From Pycnococcus provasolii (taxonomy: Eukaryota > Chlorophyta > Pseudoscourfieldiophyceae > Pseudoscourfieldiales > Pycnococcaceae), in contig OW568898.1 of the NCBI GenBank assembly GCA_938743325.2, positions 186,189-250,188 of the forward strand: 64,000 bases of DNA. The letters run 5' to 3'. The notes under the pieces are model-generated. The model was given only the letters and a program-made list of their open reading frames with translations. It had not been told where the DNA came from and did not search any database. Below, piece after piece: positions 38,854 through 49,000 of this stretch. A program made the translations under genes and the position numbers. Position 1 is the first letter of the stretch. The number at the start of each line of letters is the position of its first letter.

Positions 38854-41800
38854 ATGGCCGCCCCAGAGTCGTTTGTCTTAGGGAGGAGAAGGTACTCACA
38901 AAGCTTAAGAGCCTCGAGAGGAGGAGGTTCTTTGATGCCCATGATGGCCGCCACAATCACACTCTCGTCAGCAATATTGCTCGTTATCGCCCTCCAGTTG
39001 ATGGGTCAAGTCAGCGTGGTGGAAGGCGGATGCGAGTACCACAAGAACTGCGCGTCGTGCGTCGCGGACACGACGTGCGGGTGGTGCGGAAACGACCCCT
39101 TCCACGCAGGTGGGTACGGATTCACGCTCGAGGGCGACCACCACCAGGGAAACCCGTTCGTGCCGTACCAGCTCGCGGACAACACCGCCGAGGCGGTGCT
39201 CATGGGAGGAATTGGAAAGGTGAAGCTCGAAGACGGAAGCGGAACGTCCACAAAGGTGCTCGGACTCAACACCGTCTTCACCAAGCAGTTTCGTGGACAG
39301 GGAAGCCACGTCGACGCGACGACGTTCGGAGGGCCCAACCCGTTCAACCTGCGCGTGTACGTCGCGGGGAACGCGGTGGACCACCAGGTGCTGCGCGTCG
39401 TGTCCGACACCGAGATGCACGTCGAGAAAAATATGGGCGTGCAGTTCACAGACTGGATCCCGTTCACGCTTGGTACGCCGCGCGGAACGGGGGCGCTCAA
39501 GTACGGAAGCACGTCGCACGAGGTGGTGCTCCCGAACTCAGCCACCAAGGAGCAGCTCACCATCGTCTGCAAGAACGGAAACAACAACCTGCCCGCTGAC
39601 CCGGATCCGCACGCCGCCGCGCCGGACGCCGCCACGGGACCCGCGTGCAAGTTCTCCAAGGAGCTCAAGCCCGGGTACTGGCTCGTGCTCGACCAGGTGA
39701 ACCCGCCCGTGCACCGCGTCATCACCTCCATCAAAAGCGACACCGAGCTGACGGTGGACGCGGACTTCAGCCAGGCGGACGCGCTCGCCTCGAGCAGCCT
39801 CGCGCACAGCGGAACGGACCTCGCCGCCCCCAACACGTGGACGTACGTCGCATGCCCGCCTCGCATCGGCAAGATTGGCATGGGCATTGGAACGATCGAA
39901 ACGCACCACGACCAGACGTCGGACTTCACCGCGAGCGGGAGCATCCTCGACAACAGCGGCCAGATCATGAGGTGCAGCGGCGCGTGCACGCTCAAGAAGC
40001 ACCGCCTCGTCGGCCGAGGCACGCGCTTCGAGACGCAGTTCGGCAAGGAGGCTGTGTGGAGCAAGGCTGTGAGCGGCGGGTACTTCGGGCAGGGCCCGTG
40101 GGTGACGACGAAGATCAACAACGACTGGGAGACGCAGAAGGTGCTCAAGCTCGGGCAGACGGGGACGTACGCGGAGTACATCCTGGTGCTCGAGAACAGC
40201 TTCTCCGAGCCCCTGCTGCAGCGCCAGCACTGGCACTGGTACACGATGCTCAGCCAGGGCAACGGGCGCATTCGCAGCTACAACCGCCGCGTTGTCAGCA
40301 ACCGGTGGAGCAACACGGAGTTCTCGAGCAATTCGGGAGAGGGCACGACGGAGGGGTTCTACGGAAACACGAGGTTCCTCACGCAGCTGCGAACCGGCTT
40401 CACCATCACCGCCGCGGGGCAGACGCGCATGGTGAACTCGATTCTCAGCGACGTCGAGATCACGATTGACAGGCCGTTCACGCTCGGAAACCGAGAGTTC
40501 ATCAAGGCGACCGGATCTCAGGCAACGGCGGACAGCCTGTACGTGCGTGGACTGACGCGCCTCAGCCCGCTGTGGCCGCGCGGCGTGACGGTTCAGCTCA
40601 TCGTCACGAAGGGACTGCAGAGCTCCGTGACGACTCCAGTGAAGTACAAGTACCACGTCTGGTGGAGCACGTTCAAGCACACGGACGACGGAGACGCGAA
40701 TGCCTTCGACGACGCGTGCACGACGACGAACATCAACAACAACGTGGACTGCGGCATCACCGCCGCATGGGACTCGTGGAAGCAGCTCGAGGACAAGGAG
40801 CTGCAGAAGACGTTCGGCGTTTACATCAAGTGGAAGCGCTGCGCGATTGGCGCCGGTACCAGCGGAAGTGCCTGCGCAACTCCCCTCGTGGCGCGTCTCG
40901 ACGAGTGGCGTCTGCACATCGCGGATATCGAGAATGTGGACTACTACATCAGCACGGAGGGTGAGAGGTTCCAGCACGACGACAATGCCAACCCTCCGGT
41001 TTGCTACAACTTCGGCAAGTGCCTGCCAATCACGTCCACCGCGGTGACGATCGAGGAGAGCCAGCGCCGCCCGCAGCTCACAGCGCCGGGACTTGTCACG
41101 TACGCCGGCCCCACGGGAACGAACAAATTCAAGCTCACGTCCGCCCAGGATCCGAACGACGGAAACCGCAATGCGAAGTTCACCACCGACGTCGAGGCGG
41201 GTGACATCATCCGCATTCTCGTCGACGGCGAGGATGGCAGCCTGACCACGCACACGAAGCACACGGACATCCGCGTGATCCGCGTGATCTCGGATACTGA
41301 GCTCATTTCTGACTACAACGACAAGACGACGAGCATCGGGCCGTGGAACTACCGAGTTCTCAAGTGCGCCGCCGGACGTATCCACGGTGCAAACCACCAG
41401 CCCGTGGCTGGGACATACCTCCCGCAGAACACGAAAGGCATTGCGCCGGACGACCACCAGTTTGCCTACCTTCCTCACCCGCAGCTCAACTTCTACCACA
41501 CGTGGTCGTACAAGTTCTGCGAGGTGGACCCAGGCTGCTGCGGCTTCAAGGTGTCGAGCATCGTCGACCCGGAGCAGTTCGCCTATTACGCGGTCAAGCC
41601 GGATCACAGCAACTACAACCTGCGAGTGCACGCCTTCACCGTTAACGATAACCTCGACATGTACACCCGCCGCGGAGACGACGGCGGCGGTCGTCCCGAC
41701 ACGACGAACTACCACCTCACGTCGGTGCGCGAGAGCGTTCCGTGGGCGATCGACGAGGACGAGTACGACTTCGCTTGCCTCACCAACACGCTAAGCAAGA

Positions 41801-43542
41801 GCGTGATGGGCGGTGACACGGCGGTGGCCAATCCCGAGGAGGCGTACCACCTCGCGCTTGGGCATTACATCCAAGAGGACAAGCGCCCGAACTGCGAGCA
41901 CTGGGTCGTCGGACTCATGGGAGACAACCACTACCCGCAGACGGTGGGAGCAAGCGAGTACGGCGCGTACTTCAGTCTCGAGTTCAACTTCCCCGACTTT
42001 GGATGCGAGGACTCCGGCGAGGCTGCACAGGACTACAACGGATTCCCGCTCGCCAGCCACAAGACGAAGTGCGTTCAGAACGATCTTCGCTTCGTTCGCG
42101 ACGCCACGGTCGTTCTCAACAACGACGACGCGCCGCGGTGGGTCGTGCGCCTCACGGAGACGAAGAAGCGCGATAGCGGCAAGTTCGTCAAGTGGCGCGT
42201 TGAGGGTGGCAAGAGCTATCCCGATGCGCAGAGAAGCGGCGCCGTCTGGTGGTACCGCAAGGTTCACATCGCTGATGGTTTTGAGACGAACTTCATTTTC
42301 CAGGTGACCAACCCGAGCCAGTGCGGTCGTGAGGATAAGATTTGCGACGGCGCCGATGGCTTTGCGTTCGTCGTGCACAACGACGCTCGCCAGGAGGATG
42401 GTGACTACACGACGAACACTGGCATGGACTGCCTTCCTGACTCGAACAGCTGCGACCTGACGGATGGCGTGATCGGGTGCCCTGCCGACGGCCTTGGTGC
42501 TGGCAACAGCAAGAAGAGCAATACGGTTGACTACTACCAGAACTGGCAGGAGTGCACGGACGGACTTCGCAAGTCGTTCGTCGTGGAGTTTGATCTGTTC
42601 TACAACGTCGAGCGCCGCGATCCCAAGCAGGGTAAGCAGCACTGGTACATCAACGCCACGGAGTACACATCGTACAACGACAACCACATTGGCGTTTTCT
42701 TCACGACGGAGCCCAAGTACGCCCACCAGGAGTGGGGTGCGAGTCAGCCGATGCTCAAGATGCTCCACTCGGACGACGAGAATGGTGCACACTTTGGCAG
42801 CACGCCGAGCGTTCCTACGATGGCTGACTTCCTCAGCCACCGCGTGAAGATTCGCTACACGCGCGGTTTCACGACAGAGAAGCAGGGAAGCGGCAAGGTG
42901 ACGACGACGGACATCGTCTCGAGCGACGCCGATCGCCGCCGCCTCAAGGGTAACCACCTAACACGCTTCACGAGCGAGCTTCGCGCTGGCTACGAGTTTG
43001 GTTACGCGAGCCGCGTGAAGAGCGACGTTCGCATCAAGCTGAACCGCGACATCACGTGCTTTGACGAGCAGAACTCTGGCACGTACTACCAGTGCCGCGA
43101 AGCTCCTCCGGTGGCAACGGTTGGATTTGGCGACGACGGCGAGGCTGTGAGGGTGATCACGATCATTGACGACGACGAGGCGAACTTGGAGGACACCGAC
43201 ACGACGGGCGCCACGGCGGAGGAGACGGAGGTTCGCATCACGTACACGCCTGCGTTCATGCCGAAGCAGAGTACGGACATTGACTATAGCATCATTAAGG
43301 AGTTCCCGGGTGAGCTTCAGGTATTCATCGACGATATGGATCGCTACGTCTTTGCGGTTGCTGTGGAGGACCGTGACATGTCTAAGGTTCTTGACACGGA
43401 CGGCAATGCTTACATCGGCTTCACCGCCTCCACGGGTAGCAAGGGCTTCGCGCCCGTTGGCTACGATCCTGAGGAGGTTCATCAAACGCACGACATCCTG
43501 AGTTGGAATTTCTGCAACGCACCAGGATGTGTGCCGTACTAA
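38854..43542 (+). CDS. Giant secreted protein with PSI domain and ConA-like lectin fold
   Basis: The ATG at 38854 (context AATATGGCCGCC) gives 1,562 residues in one exon; the upstream frame opens only at GTG. A signal segment (TITLSSAILLVIALQLMG) ends near residue 55 and is followed by a PSI cysteine cluster (CEYHKNCASCVADTTCGWCG). Residues about 100-800 repeat a pattern in which a GTxFxxQ segment is followed by a strand ending in SDTE or SDVE (for example VVSDTEMHVE, IKSDTELTVD, LSDVEITID, ISDTELIS). Residues about 1140-1340 resemble a legume-lectin/ConA-like domain (CGRED...DGADGFAFVVHND, then FVVEFDLFYN and HIGVFFT). No C-terminal anchor is clear. I infer an extracellular matrix, scale or cell-surface protein; the ligand is unknown. 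Confidence 0.75.
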   Translation: MAAPESFVLGRRRYSQSLRASRGGGSLMPMMAATITLSSAILLVIALQLMGQVSVVEGGCEYHKNCASCVADTTCGWCGNDPFHAGGYGFTLEGDHHQGNPFVPYQLADNTAEAVLMGGIGKVKLEDGSGTSTKVLGLNTVFTKQFRGQGSHVDATTFGGPNPFNLRVYVAGNAVDHQVLRVVSDTEMHVEKNMGVQFTDWIPFTLGTPRGTGALKYGSTSHEVVLPNSATKEQLTIVCKNGNNNLPADPDPHAAAPDAATGPACKFSKELKPGYWLVLDQVNPPVHRVITSIKSDTELTVDADFSQADALASSSLAHSGTDLAAPNTWTYVACPPRIGKIGMGIGTIETHHDQTSDFTASGSILDNSGQIMRCSGACTLKKHRLVGRGTRFETQFGKEAVWSKAVSGGYFGQGPWVTTKINNDWETQKVLKLGQTGTYAEYILVLENSFSEPLLQRQHWHWYTMLSQGNGRIRSYNRRVVSNRWSNTEFSSNSGEGTTEGFYGNTRFLTQLRTGFTITAAGQTRMVNSILSDVEITIDRPFTLGNREFIKATGSQATADSLYVRGLTRLSPLWPRGVTVQLIVTKGLQSSVTTPVKYKYHVWWSTFKHTDDGDANAFDDACTTTNINNNVDCGITAAWDSWKQLEDKELQKTFGVYIKWKRCAIGAGTSGSACATPLVARLDEWRLHIADIENVDYYISTEGERFQHDDNANPPVCYNFGKCLPITSTAVTIEESQRRPQLTAPGLVTYAGPTGTNKFKLTSAQDPNDGNRNAKFTTDVEAGDIIRILVDGEDGSLTTHTKHTDIRVIRVISDTELISDYNDKTTSIGPWNYRVLKCAAGRIHGANHQPVAGTYLPQNTKGIAPDDHQFAYLPHPQLNFYHTWSYKFCEVDPGCCGFKVSSIVDPEQFAYYAVKPDHSNYNLRVHAFTVNDNLDMYTRRGDDGGGRPDTTNYHLTSVRESVPWAIDEDEYDFACLTNTLSKSVMGGDTAVANPEEAYHLALGHYIQEDKRPNCEHWVVGLMGDNHYPQTVGASEYGAYFSLEFNFPDFGCEDSGEAAQDYNGFPLASHKTKCVQNDLRFVRDATVVLNNDDAPRWVVRLTETKKRDSGKFVKWRVEGGKSYPDAQRSGAVWWYRKVHIADGFETNFIFQVTNPSQCGREDKICDGADGFAFVVHNDARQEDGDYTTNTGMDCLPDSNSCDLTDGVIGCPADGLGAGNSKKSNTVDYYQNWQECTDGLRKSFVVEFDLFYNVERRDPKQGKQHWYINATEYTSYNDNHIGVFFTTEPKYAHQEWGASQPMLKMLHSDDENGAHFGSTPSVPTMADFLSHRVKIRYTRGFTTEKQGSGKVTTTDIVSSDADRRRLKGNHLTRFTSELRAGYEFGYASRVKSDVRIKLNRDITCFDEQNSGTYYQCREAPPVATVGFGDDGEAVRVITIIDDDEANLEDTDTTGATAEETEVRITYTPAFMPKQSTDIDYSIIKEFPGELQVFIDDMDRYVFAVAVEDRDMSKVLDTDGNAYIGFTASTGSKGFAPVGYDPEEVHQTHDILSWNFCNAPGCVPY

Positions 43543-43780
43543 ACCCGCACAGCACACGAAAGAAATGGAATCTCCCTATCGAATGTGATGTGCACAGAGT
43601 ACTCAAAAATACAGAGAAGAAAAAAAATGCTTGCTGATGAAGACGAAAAAAATAACACCACCACCATCTGATATCATCTGACAGTTAAGTAATAAAAAAA
43701 AGGAATGCGAATTTTACTTCTACCATCTTATTGAATTGTGCCCTGTTAACGGCGTGTGTCGCCCTTTCCTCGCCTTCCGC

Positions 43781-44446
43781 TCACAGCTCCCCGTACGCCG
43801 GGGACTTGGCCGGGTGCTCGGCGTACCACGCCTTGACGCCGTCCATGGAGCGCACGGCCTTGCGGACGGCGCAGATGTTGGGGAAGGGCTCGAGGATCGT
43901 CGGGGGCACGCCGTCGTACGTCCCGCTGGTAAGCATGGAGGTTGTGGCGTAGAGGTGCAGGTCGGCCACGGTGCACGCGGCGCCGAGCGCGAAGGGCCCG
44001 CCGGCGTTGTTCGCGGCGAGGAACGCCTCGATGCAGCCCAGGAGCTTGGTCACGGAGCCCTCCGGGTCCGTCGTCTCCTTCAGGCGCTCCGCCTCCATCT
44101 CCTCCTTGGTCTTGTTCTTCCCGGCGACGAACGTCTTGGCGACGAGATCCTCCACGGCGTCCATCAGCTCGTCCACCTTGAGCGCCGCGAGCGGCTCCGC
44201 CGGGTAAAGCCCCGTCGACCTCCCGACGAAGCGCAGCAGGGAGCGCTGCTGCGCGAGCGCGGTGCCGTCCGGCAGCGTGAGCGTCGGCAGGGAGCCGAAC
44301 GGCGTCGTGGGCTTCACCGCCCTCCAGTCGCCGAACGGCACCCGCTCGTCGACAAAGTCGACGCCCCCGAGCGCGAGGGCGAGCCGCAGCGCGTCGCCCC
44401 TGCCGGGGAAGTCGAAGTACTTCACGATGCACCCGTCCAGGCTCAT
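43781..44446 (-). CDS. Glutathione S-transferase
   Basis: The ATG at 44446 gives 221 residues, the normal GST size; the longer frame starts at TTG. The N-terminal thioredoxin-like half reads CIVKYFDFPGRGDALRLAL (the Tyr is the likely catalytic residue), then FGSLPTLTLPDGTALAQQRSLLRFV, with the cis-Pro and the glutathione-binding Gln/Ser. The helical C-terminal half has the conserved FALGAACTVADLHLYA N-capping box. The pattern is closest to sigma-like GSTs of algae and animals. The family conjugates glutathione to reactive compounds or isomerises them. The gene is strikingly GC-rich. It converges on the PSI-domain gene with about 240 nt between stops. Confidence 0.88.
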   Translation of the reverse strand: MSLDGCIVKYFDFPGRGDALRLALALGGVDFVDERVPFGDWRAVKPTTPFGSLPTLTLPDGTALAQQRSLLRFVGRSTGLYPAEPLAALKVDELMDAVEDLVAKTFVAGKNKTKEEMEAERLKETTDPEGSVTKLLGCIEAFLAANNAGGPFALGAACTVADLHLYATTSMLTSGTYDGVPPTILEPFPNICAVRKAVRSMDGVKAWYAEHPAKSPAYGEL

Positions 44447-44900
44447 CGCTCCACCTGCTGCACTTACCGATGGGCTTCCGAGCGCCTGCCGCGAGCGCGT
44501 AAACGTCGCGCGCCTCAACTGCCGCCGCGCCCGATGGGGGCTAAGATTCGGCGCCCGCCCGCCTCCCGCGCGTGCCGCCGCGGTCGCCGTGATTGGAACC
44601 TCTTACTGGCGCCACGCGCCGCCAAATGATGCAGCCCGGTCTGGGCACCGGCGACGGCTTCGAAGCGCGCGGGTGCGAGTTAAACCAGCGACGGCCGTGA
44701 CACGCGTTGCGCGGCGCTGATCGGCCCGCTGTGGCTGTGTGGGTCAAAGACGCGCGCGCCGTGCGGGAATAATCTCGCAGGAATAATGACCTTCTTCTAC
44801 GCAAGGCCCGGCCGCGAGTTTGTGTGGAGGGAGGGGGGCACTCATATGGGGACAACCTATGGATAACGGTTATAAGTAGTCCTGAAGGATTCGCGAGGGG

Positions 44901-44936
44901 GGGTCGCGAGACCGTTGGAGGGAAGTCTCGCGACCC
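44901..44936. other. Perfect 12-bp inverted repeat
   Basis: GGGTCGCGAGAC (44901-44912) and GTCTCGCGACCC (44925-44936) are exact reverse complements with a 12-nt loop. They lie 455 nt upstream of the GST start. Confidence 0.9.
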
Positions 44937-45007
44937 TGCGAGATTTCACACCAAATTACGACATTAGGAAGGCCTATACATGTCCATAAAATAGAACCAT
45001 GCATGGA

Positions 45008-45040
45008 ATCACGTGATCATCAAAGAGACGATCACGTGAT
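45008..45040. promoter_or_regulatory. Paired ATCACGTGAT palindromes (G-box core)
   Basis: Two copies of the 10-nt palindrome ATCACGTGAT start at 45008 and 45031, 23 nt apart, or about two helix turns. CACGTG is the core bound by plant bZIP and bHLH factors. They lie about 560 nt upstream of the GST start and 1.06 kb upstream of the beta-helix gene. Regulatory use is inferred. Confidence 0.5.
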
Positions 45041-46096
45041 CTCCCAGCAATGCAGTCGATGAGCGGAAGCTTCCCTACTGCACCTTCTGTGCCACGTGGC
45101 GGCCGCTGGTGGTGCGTCGTTGGCTCGTTGCGCGGGAATTGGCTCCGGCGTCGTCACGGTGTCCATGGTCTGTCGTATGATGCACGAGATACTCTGGGGC
45201 CACTTGTGACAGTATAGGGAACACGTATAGCTCTTAAGGACTGTCAACCTTAACTCCTTAAGGGAGCGCCACGAGACGTAAAGGAAGAGATAAAGAGAAT
45301 GGTTACAAGGTAAAAAGGTAGAGTATTCAAGGGGACCAAGAGATAAGGTTCCCGGGGATACCGGATTCCAGCCGAGCTGTAACCCCTAAACGAGGGTATA
45401 CATCACACACCACCCCAGCTTGGGTGTGAATCCAGCTGACGCAAGTAACCAATAACAAAATAAACTAGAAAGTGTGTGTGTTTGATTCCTCTCCTCCCAA
45501 ACCCCCAAAATACTACTGACCCCGAGTTCCTCCCGTATCAAAGTTGAGCAGAACAGGAAATAAGACAAAAAAGGCGGACAGAAAAGGCAAAACGTACCGT
45601 CATGAAACCACCCACCAAGGTCATATTGCTTTTCAACGTTATGGTCATGTCCGCATCCTCAGTCCACCCCATCTTCTTCCTCCACTCCTTAAACGCCACC
45701 CACCTTTTCAACCCTGTCTTGTATGTGTCGTAGTGACCGCAGACCGCGCCCCCCACCCACCTCGGCACCCCGCCGCCTAGGATCAGGGTTAGTATCAGGT
45801 TTATCAGGTTTATCATTCTGCTCCTCTCCTGGCGGGAGATTTGCCCTTCTCTCCGCCGCCTCGAAGGCGCAACACCAGGTACAATAGGTACAGTACAGGA
45901 GCCATAATAGGTAGGTAGGCCCCGAAGGCCCCAGGGAAAACGGGCCCGGGGATCCCAGGACATAAATTTCCGACCAATCCCGTATCCCCACTCACCGGTC
46001 CCAATGACTCCAGATTCCATGGGGCAGTAGAGGGGTCGAACGGAACAACCCTCCCCTCACCAAAAAACGCGAAGAAATAAGCAACCATTCCTCGCC

Positions 46097-49000
46097 ATGG
46101 CGATGGATCTCCTCACCACCCTGCTCCTGCTCCTGCTCCTTGTCGCTCACGTGCCTTTGAACAGTGCCTCGCCGGGTTCTTCTTTTACTCTGCGCACGGT
46201 CGCCCCTGCTTCGAATCCTGTCTCCATAGACGCGTCGGGCCACGTGAATCTTGGTGTGCCAGGCACGGGGGGACCCATTCAAGTTCACGCGCTCAAAGCT
46301 GTTATTTTCGGTGGTTCGCTCTTGATCTCCAACGAGTGCTTTGTTCAAGTTCCGCAGTTCAGTAGTGGTGGCGGTGTGCTTGTTGCCTCGGCGGCCTCGT
46401 GCGTGCCTGCACCGCCTATATGTACCGCCGCTGCGAAAGAGGAAAGGAGACTGCTCTGGGACGGTACCGCGTTCAAGTGCTCGTGCGCAGCCGGCCCAAG
46501 CGGGGAGGCGGGTGCCGTCGAGGCCTGCACCGGAAGACGGCGCAGAAGAGACGTCTTAGCATCGCCCGCGTGGGCCGGCGTCGACGACATCATGTGCGAC
46601 TTAGACAAAGGGAAAAAACAACGAAGGAGGAGGCTTGCGCAGGAGCAGCCGTATGCTCAACTCACGGGTACCAAGTTCCCCGCGGTGGCTCTGACGGCTA
46701 ATGGAACGCTAGGCGTGCTTGCGTCGCCGCCGCCGCACACTCTGCACCTCACCACCAACGGAGGTGCGGTGCGCATCACCGCCACCAAGACGCAAGTTAC
46801 CGGAAATGTCTACCTGAGCGCCGATACCTCCGAGCGTGCCATCGCTGCCAGTGAGTGCCACACGACGAAGCCTACCTTGGCAAGCTGCCTCCCACCTGGT
46901 GGGCGTTCGATCGTATTGGGCGCAAGCGGGTGGACGTGCCGCTGTGCGAGCGGATGGATGGGAACAACGTGCACGACGCCCGCACCAAGTCCGCCCATGC
47001 CGCCAACTGCACCACCACCTGGCATGCCAATACCCGCGGGTGCTGCGACGGCAAGCACATATGCCGAGCTCAAGACGCTTTTGCATCAGCAGGCGACCGG
47101 GTCAAGCATCGTGTACATGATCAACGACATCGTGTTTCCGACAGATGGTACCGTGCTGACAGGTGGGATCCAAATCACGCGTCCTGTGCGTATCGTGGGA
47201 GCGTGCTCGTCAACTTCGCTCGTGGTATCCGGCACGGTGGCGGCTGGGACGTGCAAGCTGGATGCAATGCAGAGGGACCGACATTTCGAAGTGTTGACGA
47301 CGACTGAAGGTAGCACAGCCGATGATGTCGTGTTCGAAAATCTAGCTTTGGTGAACGGCAGGAAGACAGGGAATTCTGAATATGGGGGCTCTGTCTTTAG
47401 GCCCTACCAGTCGAATGCGACGATTCGCTTCGAGGGTGTCATTTTCATGAATAACACGGCTCGAAGTTACGGCGGGGGGGCGGTTTATATATCTACTCTA
47501 TACGGGGCAGCGAGACGGAGCGGCAAGGTGACCTTCTCATCTTGCCGATTCCTTGGAAATAAGGCTGAGCCACCGTCGTCGAGCTCATATACGGTACGTT
47601 CTCTCCTCGACTACCATTTCCCCATTCATGTCTTTTTGCACTTCTTCACTCTTCCAGCCAGCCAGGCAGGGAGGCACAATGCACCGTGTCTGTCTGTTTG
47701 TTTGTACTTTGGAGGAGAGGGACGTGGTTCGTGACCGGCCCAAGCGAGCATGCGGTGTCTGTCTTTGTTGTGCGATGCGTGCGTGCGGCCCATCTATCTG
47801 TCCGTACCGTGTATAGTAGCGCCGACGCCATCTGCCTGCCGTCTCACTTTCCCAACTTACTTGCTTGCTTACTTTTGGTTGGAACGACTCGGCATACACG
47901 ACTAACGAAAAATACCCCTCCCTCTTTTTCGCATATAATAATACTTGCATAATTATGCGTAATCATCATCATCCACGTGCGTCCACCACGAACGAATACC
48001 AAATGTCTTCGTCGTGCTAACAACAGAGTGGAGGAGCTGTTTACACGGGATCCGCAGAATCGAGTTTTACGTCGTGCACCTTCGAGCACAACCAAGGGAG
48101 CTATGGAGGCGCGGTGTATTTGTTCAGATCCTCGTCAACATTCATATCTTGCGTATTTCAGGGCAATAATGCATTAAGTGGTGCATCCTATGGGCACAAT
48201 GTGTATGTGAACGCCGACACTATGGAGGAAATACCAGGGTCTGCACTTTTCTTTGCGTGCACCTTCGTCGACTACCTGAGCGATCCGAACAAAGGCGTGA
48301 GCAAAGGTCAAGATCTTGCCTCCTTCACCATCAGCGATCAGCCGGCGTCGCCGCCGCCGCCAACTTTGCCGCCAAGTCCTCCTTCTCCTCCTCCGCGCTA
48401 CAACATTAAAGTTGGTGCGGACATCGACGGCGAGGCGGCGGTCGACTCCTCTGGCAACTCGGTGTCCCTTTCGTCGGACGGCTCGCGCGTCGCGATCGGT
48501 GCTAGGGAGAACGACGGCAACGGCTTGAGCTCCGGTCACGTGCGCGTGTACGAGTACGCGGTCGGCACCGGATCGTGGACACAGCTGGGCTCGGACATCG
48601 ACGGCGAGGCGGCGGGCGATTGGTCTGGCTGGTCGGTGTCCTTATCATCGGACGGCTCGCGTGTCGCGATCGGGGCTACTAAGAACGACGGCAAGGGCTC
48701 GTACTACGGTCACGTGCGCGTGTACGAGTTCTCGTCAGGCGCGGGATCGTGGACGCAGCTAGGCGCGGACATCGACGGCGAGGCGGCGGTCGACTCCTCT
48801 GGCAACTCGGTGTCCCTGTCGTCGGACGGCTCGCGCGTCGCGATCGGTGCTAGGCAGAACGACGGCAACGGCTCGAGCTCCGGTCACGTGCGCGTGTACG
48901 AGTACGCGTCGGGCGCGGGATCGTGGACACAGCTGGGCTCGGACATCGACGGCGAGGCGGCGCGTGATAATTCTGGCCACTCGGTGTCCCTGTCATCGGA

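Larger units (their letters stand above)
44447..46096. other. Divergent 1.65-kb spacer between GST and beta-helix gene
   Basis: No gene is supported here. Notable sites are a perfect 12-bp hairpin (44901-44936), two ATCACGTGAT palindromes (45008 and 45031) and a GGGATCCC site (45949). A 160-codon minus-strand frame (45538-46020) and others overlap in several frames and look non-coding. Promoters of both flanking genes should be within it. Confidence 0.4.

Noticed and set aside
39538-41715. 725-codon minus-strand frame opposite the PSI-domain gene
   Set aside because: Composition is Arg/Val/Leu-rich as expected for the antisense of a GC3-biased gene; the plus-strand frame has signal peptide, PSI and lectin-like features.
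45538-46020. 160-codon minus-strand frame upstream of the beta-helix gene
   Set aside because: No recognisable domain, and competing frames of equal quality overlap it.
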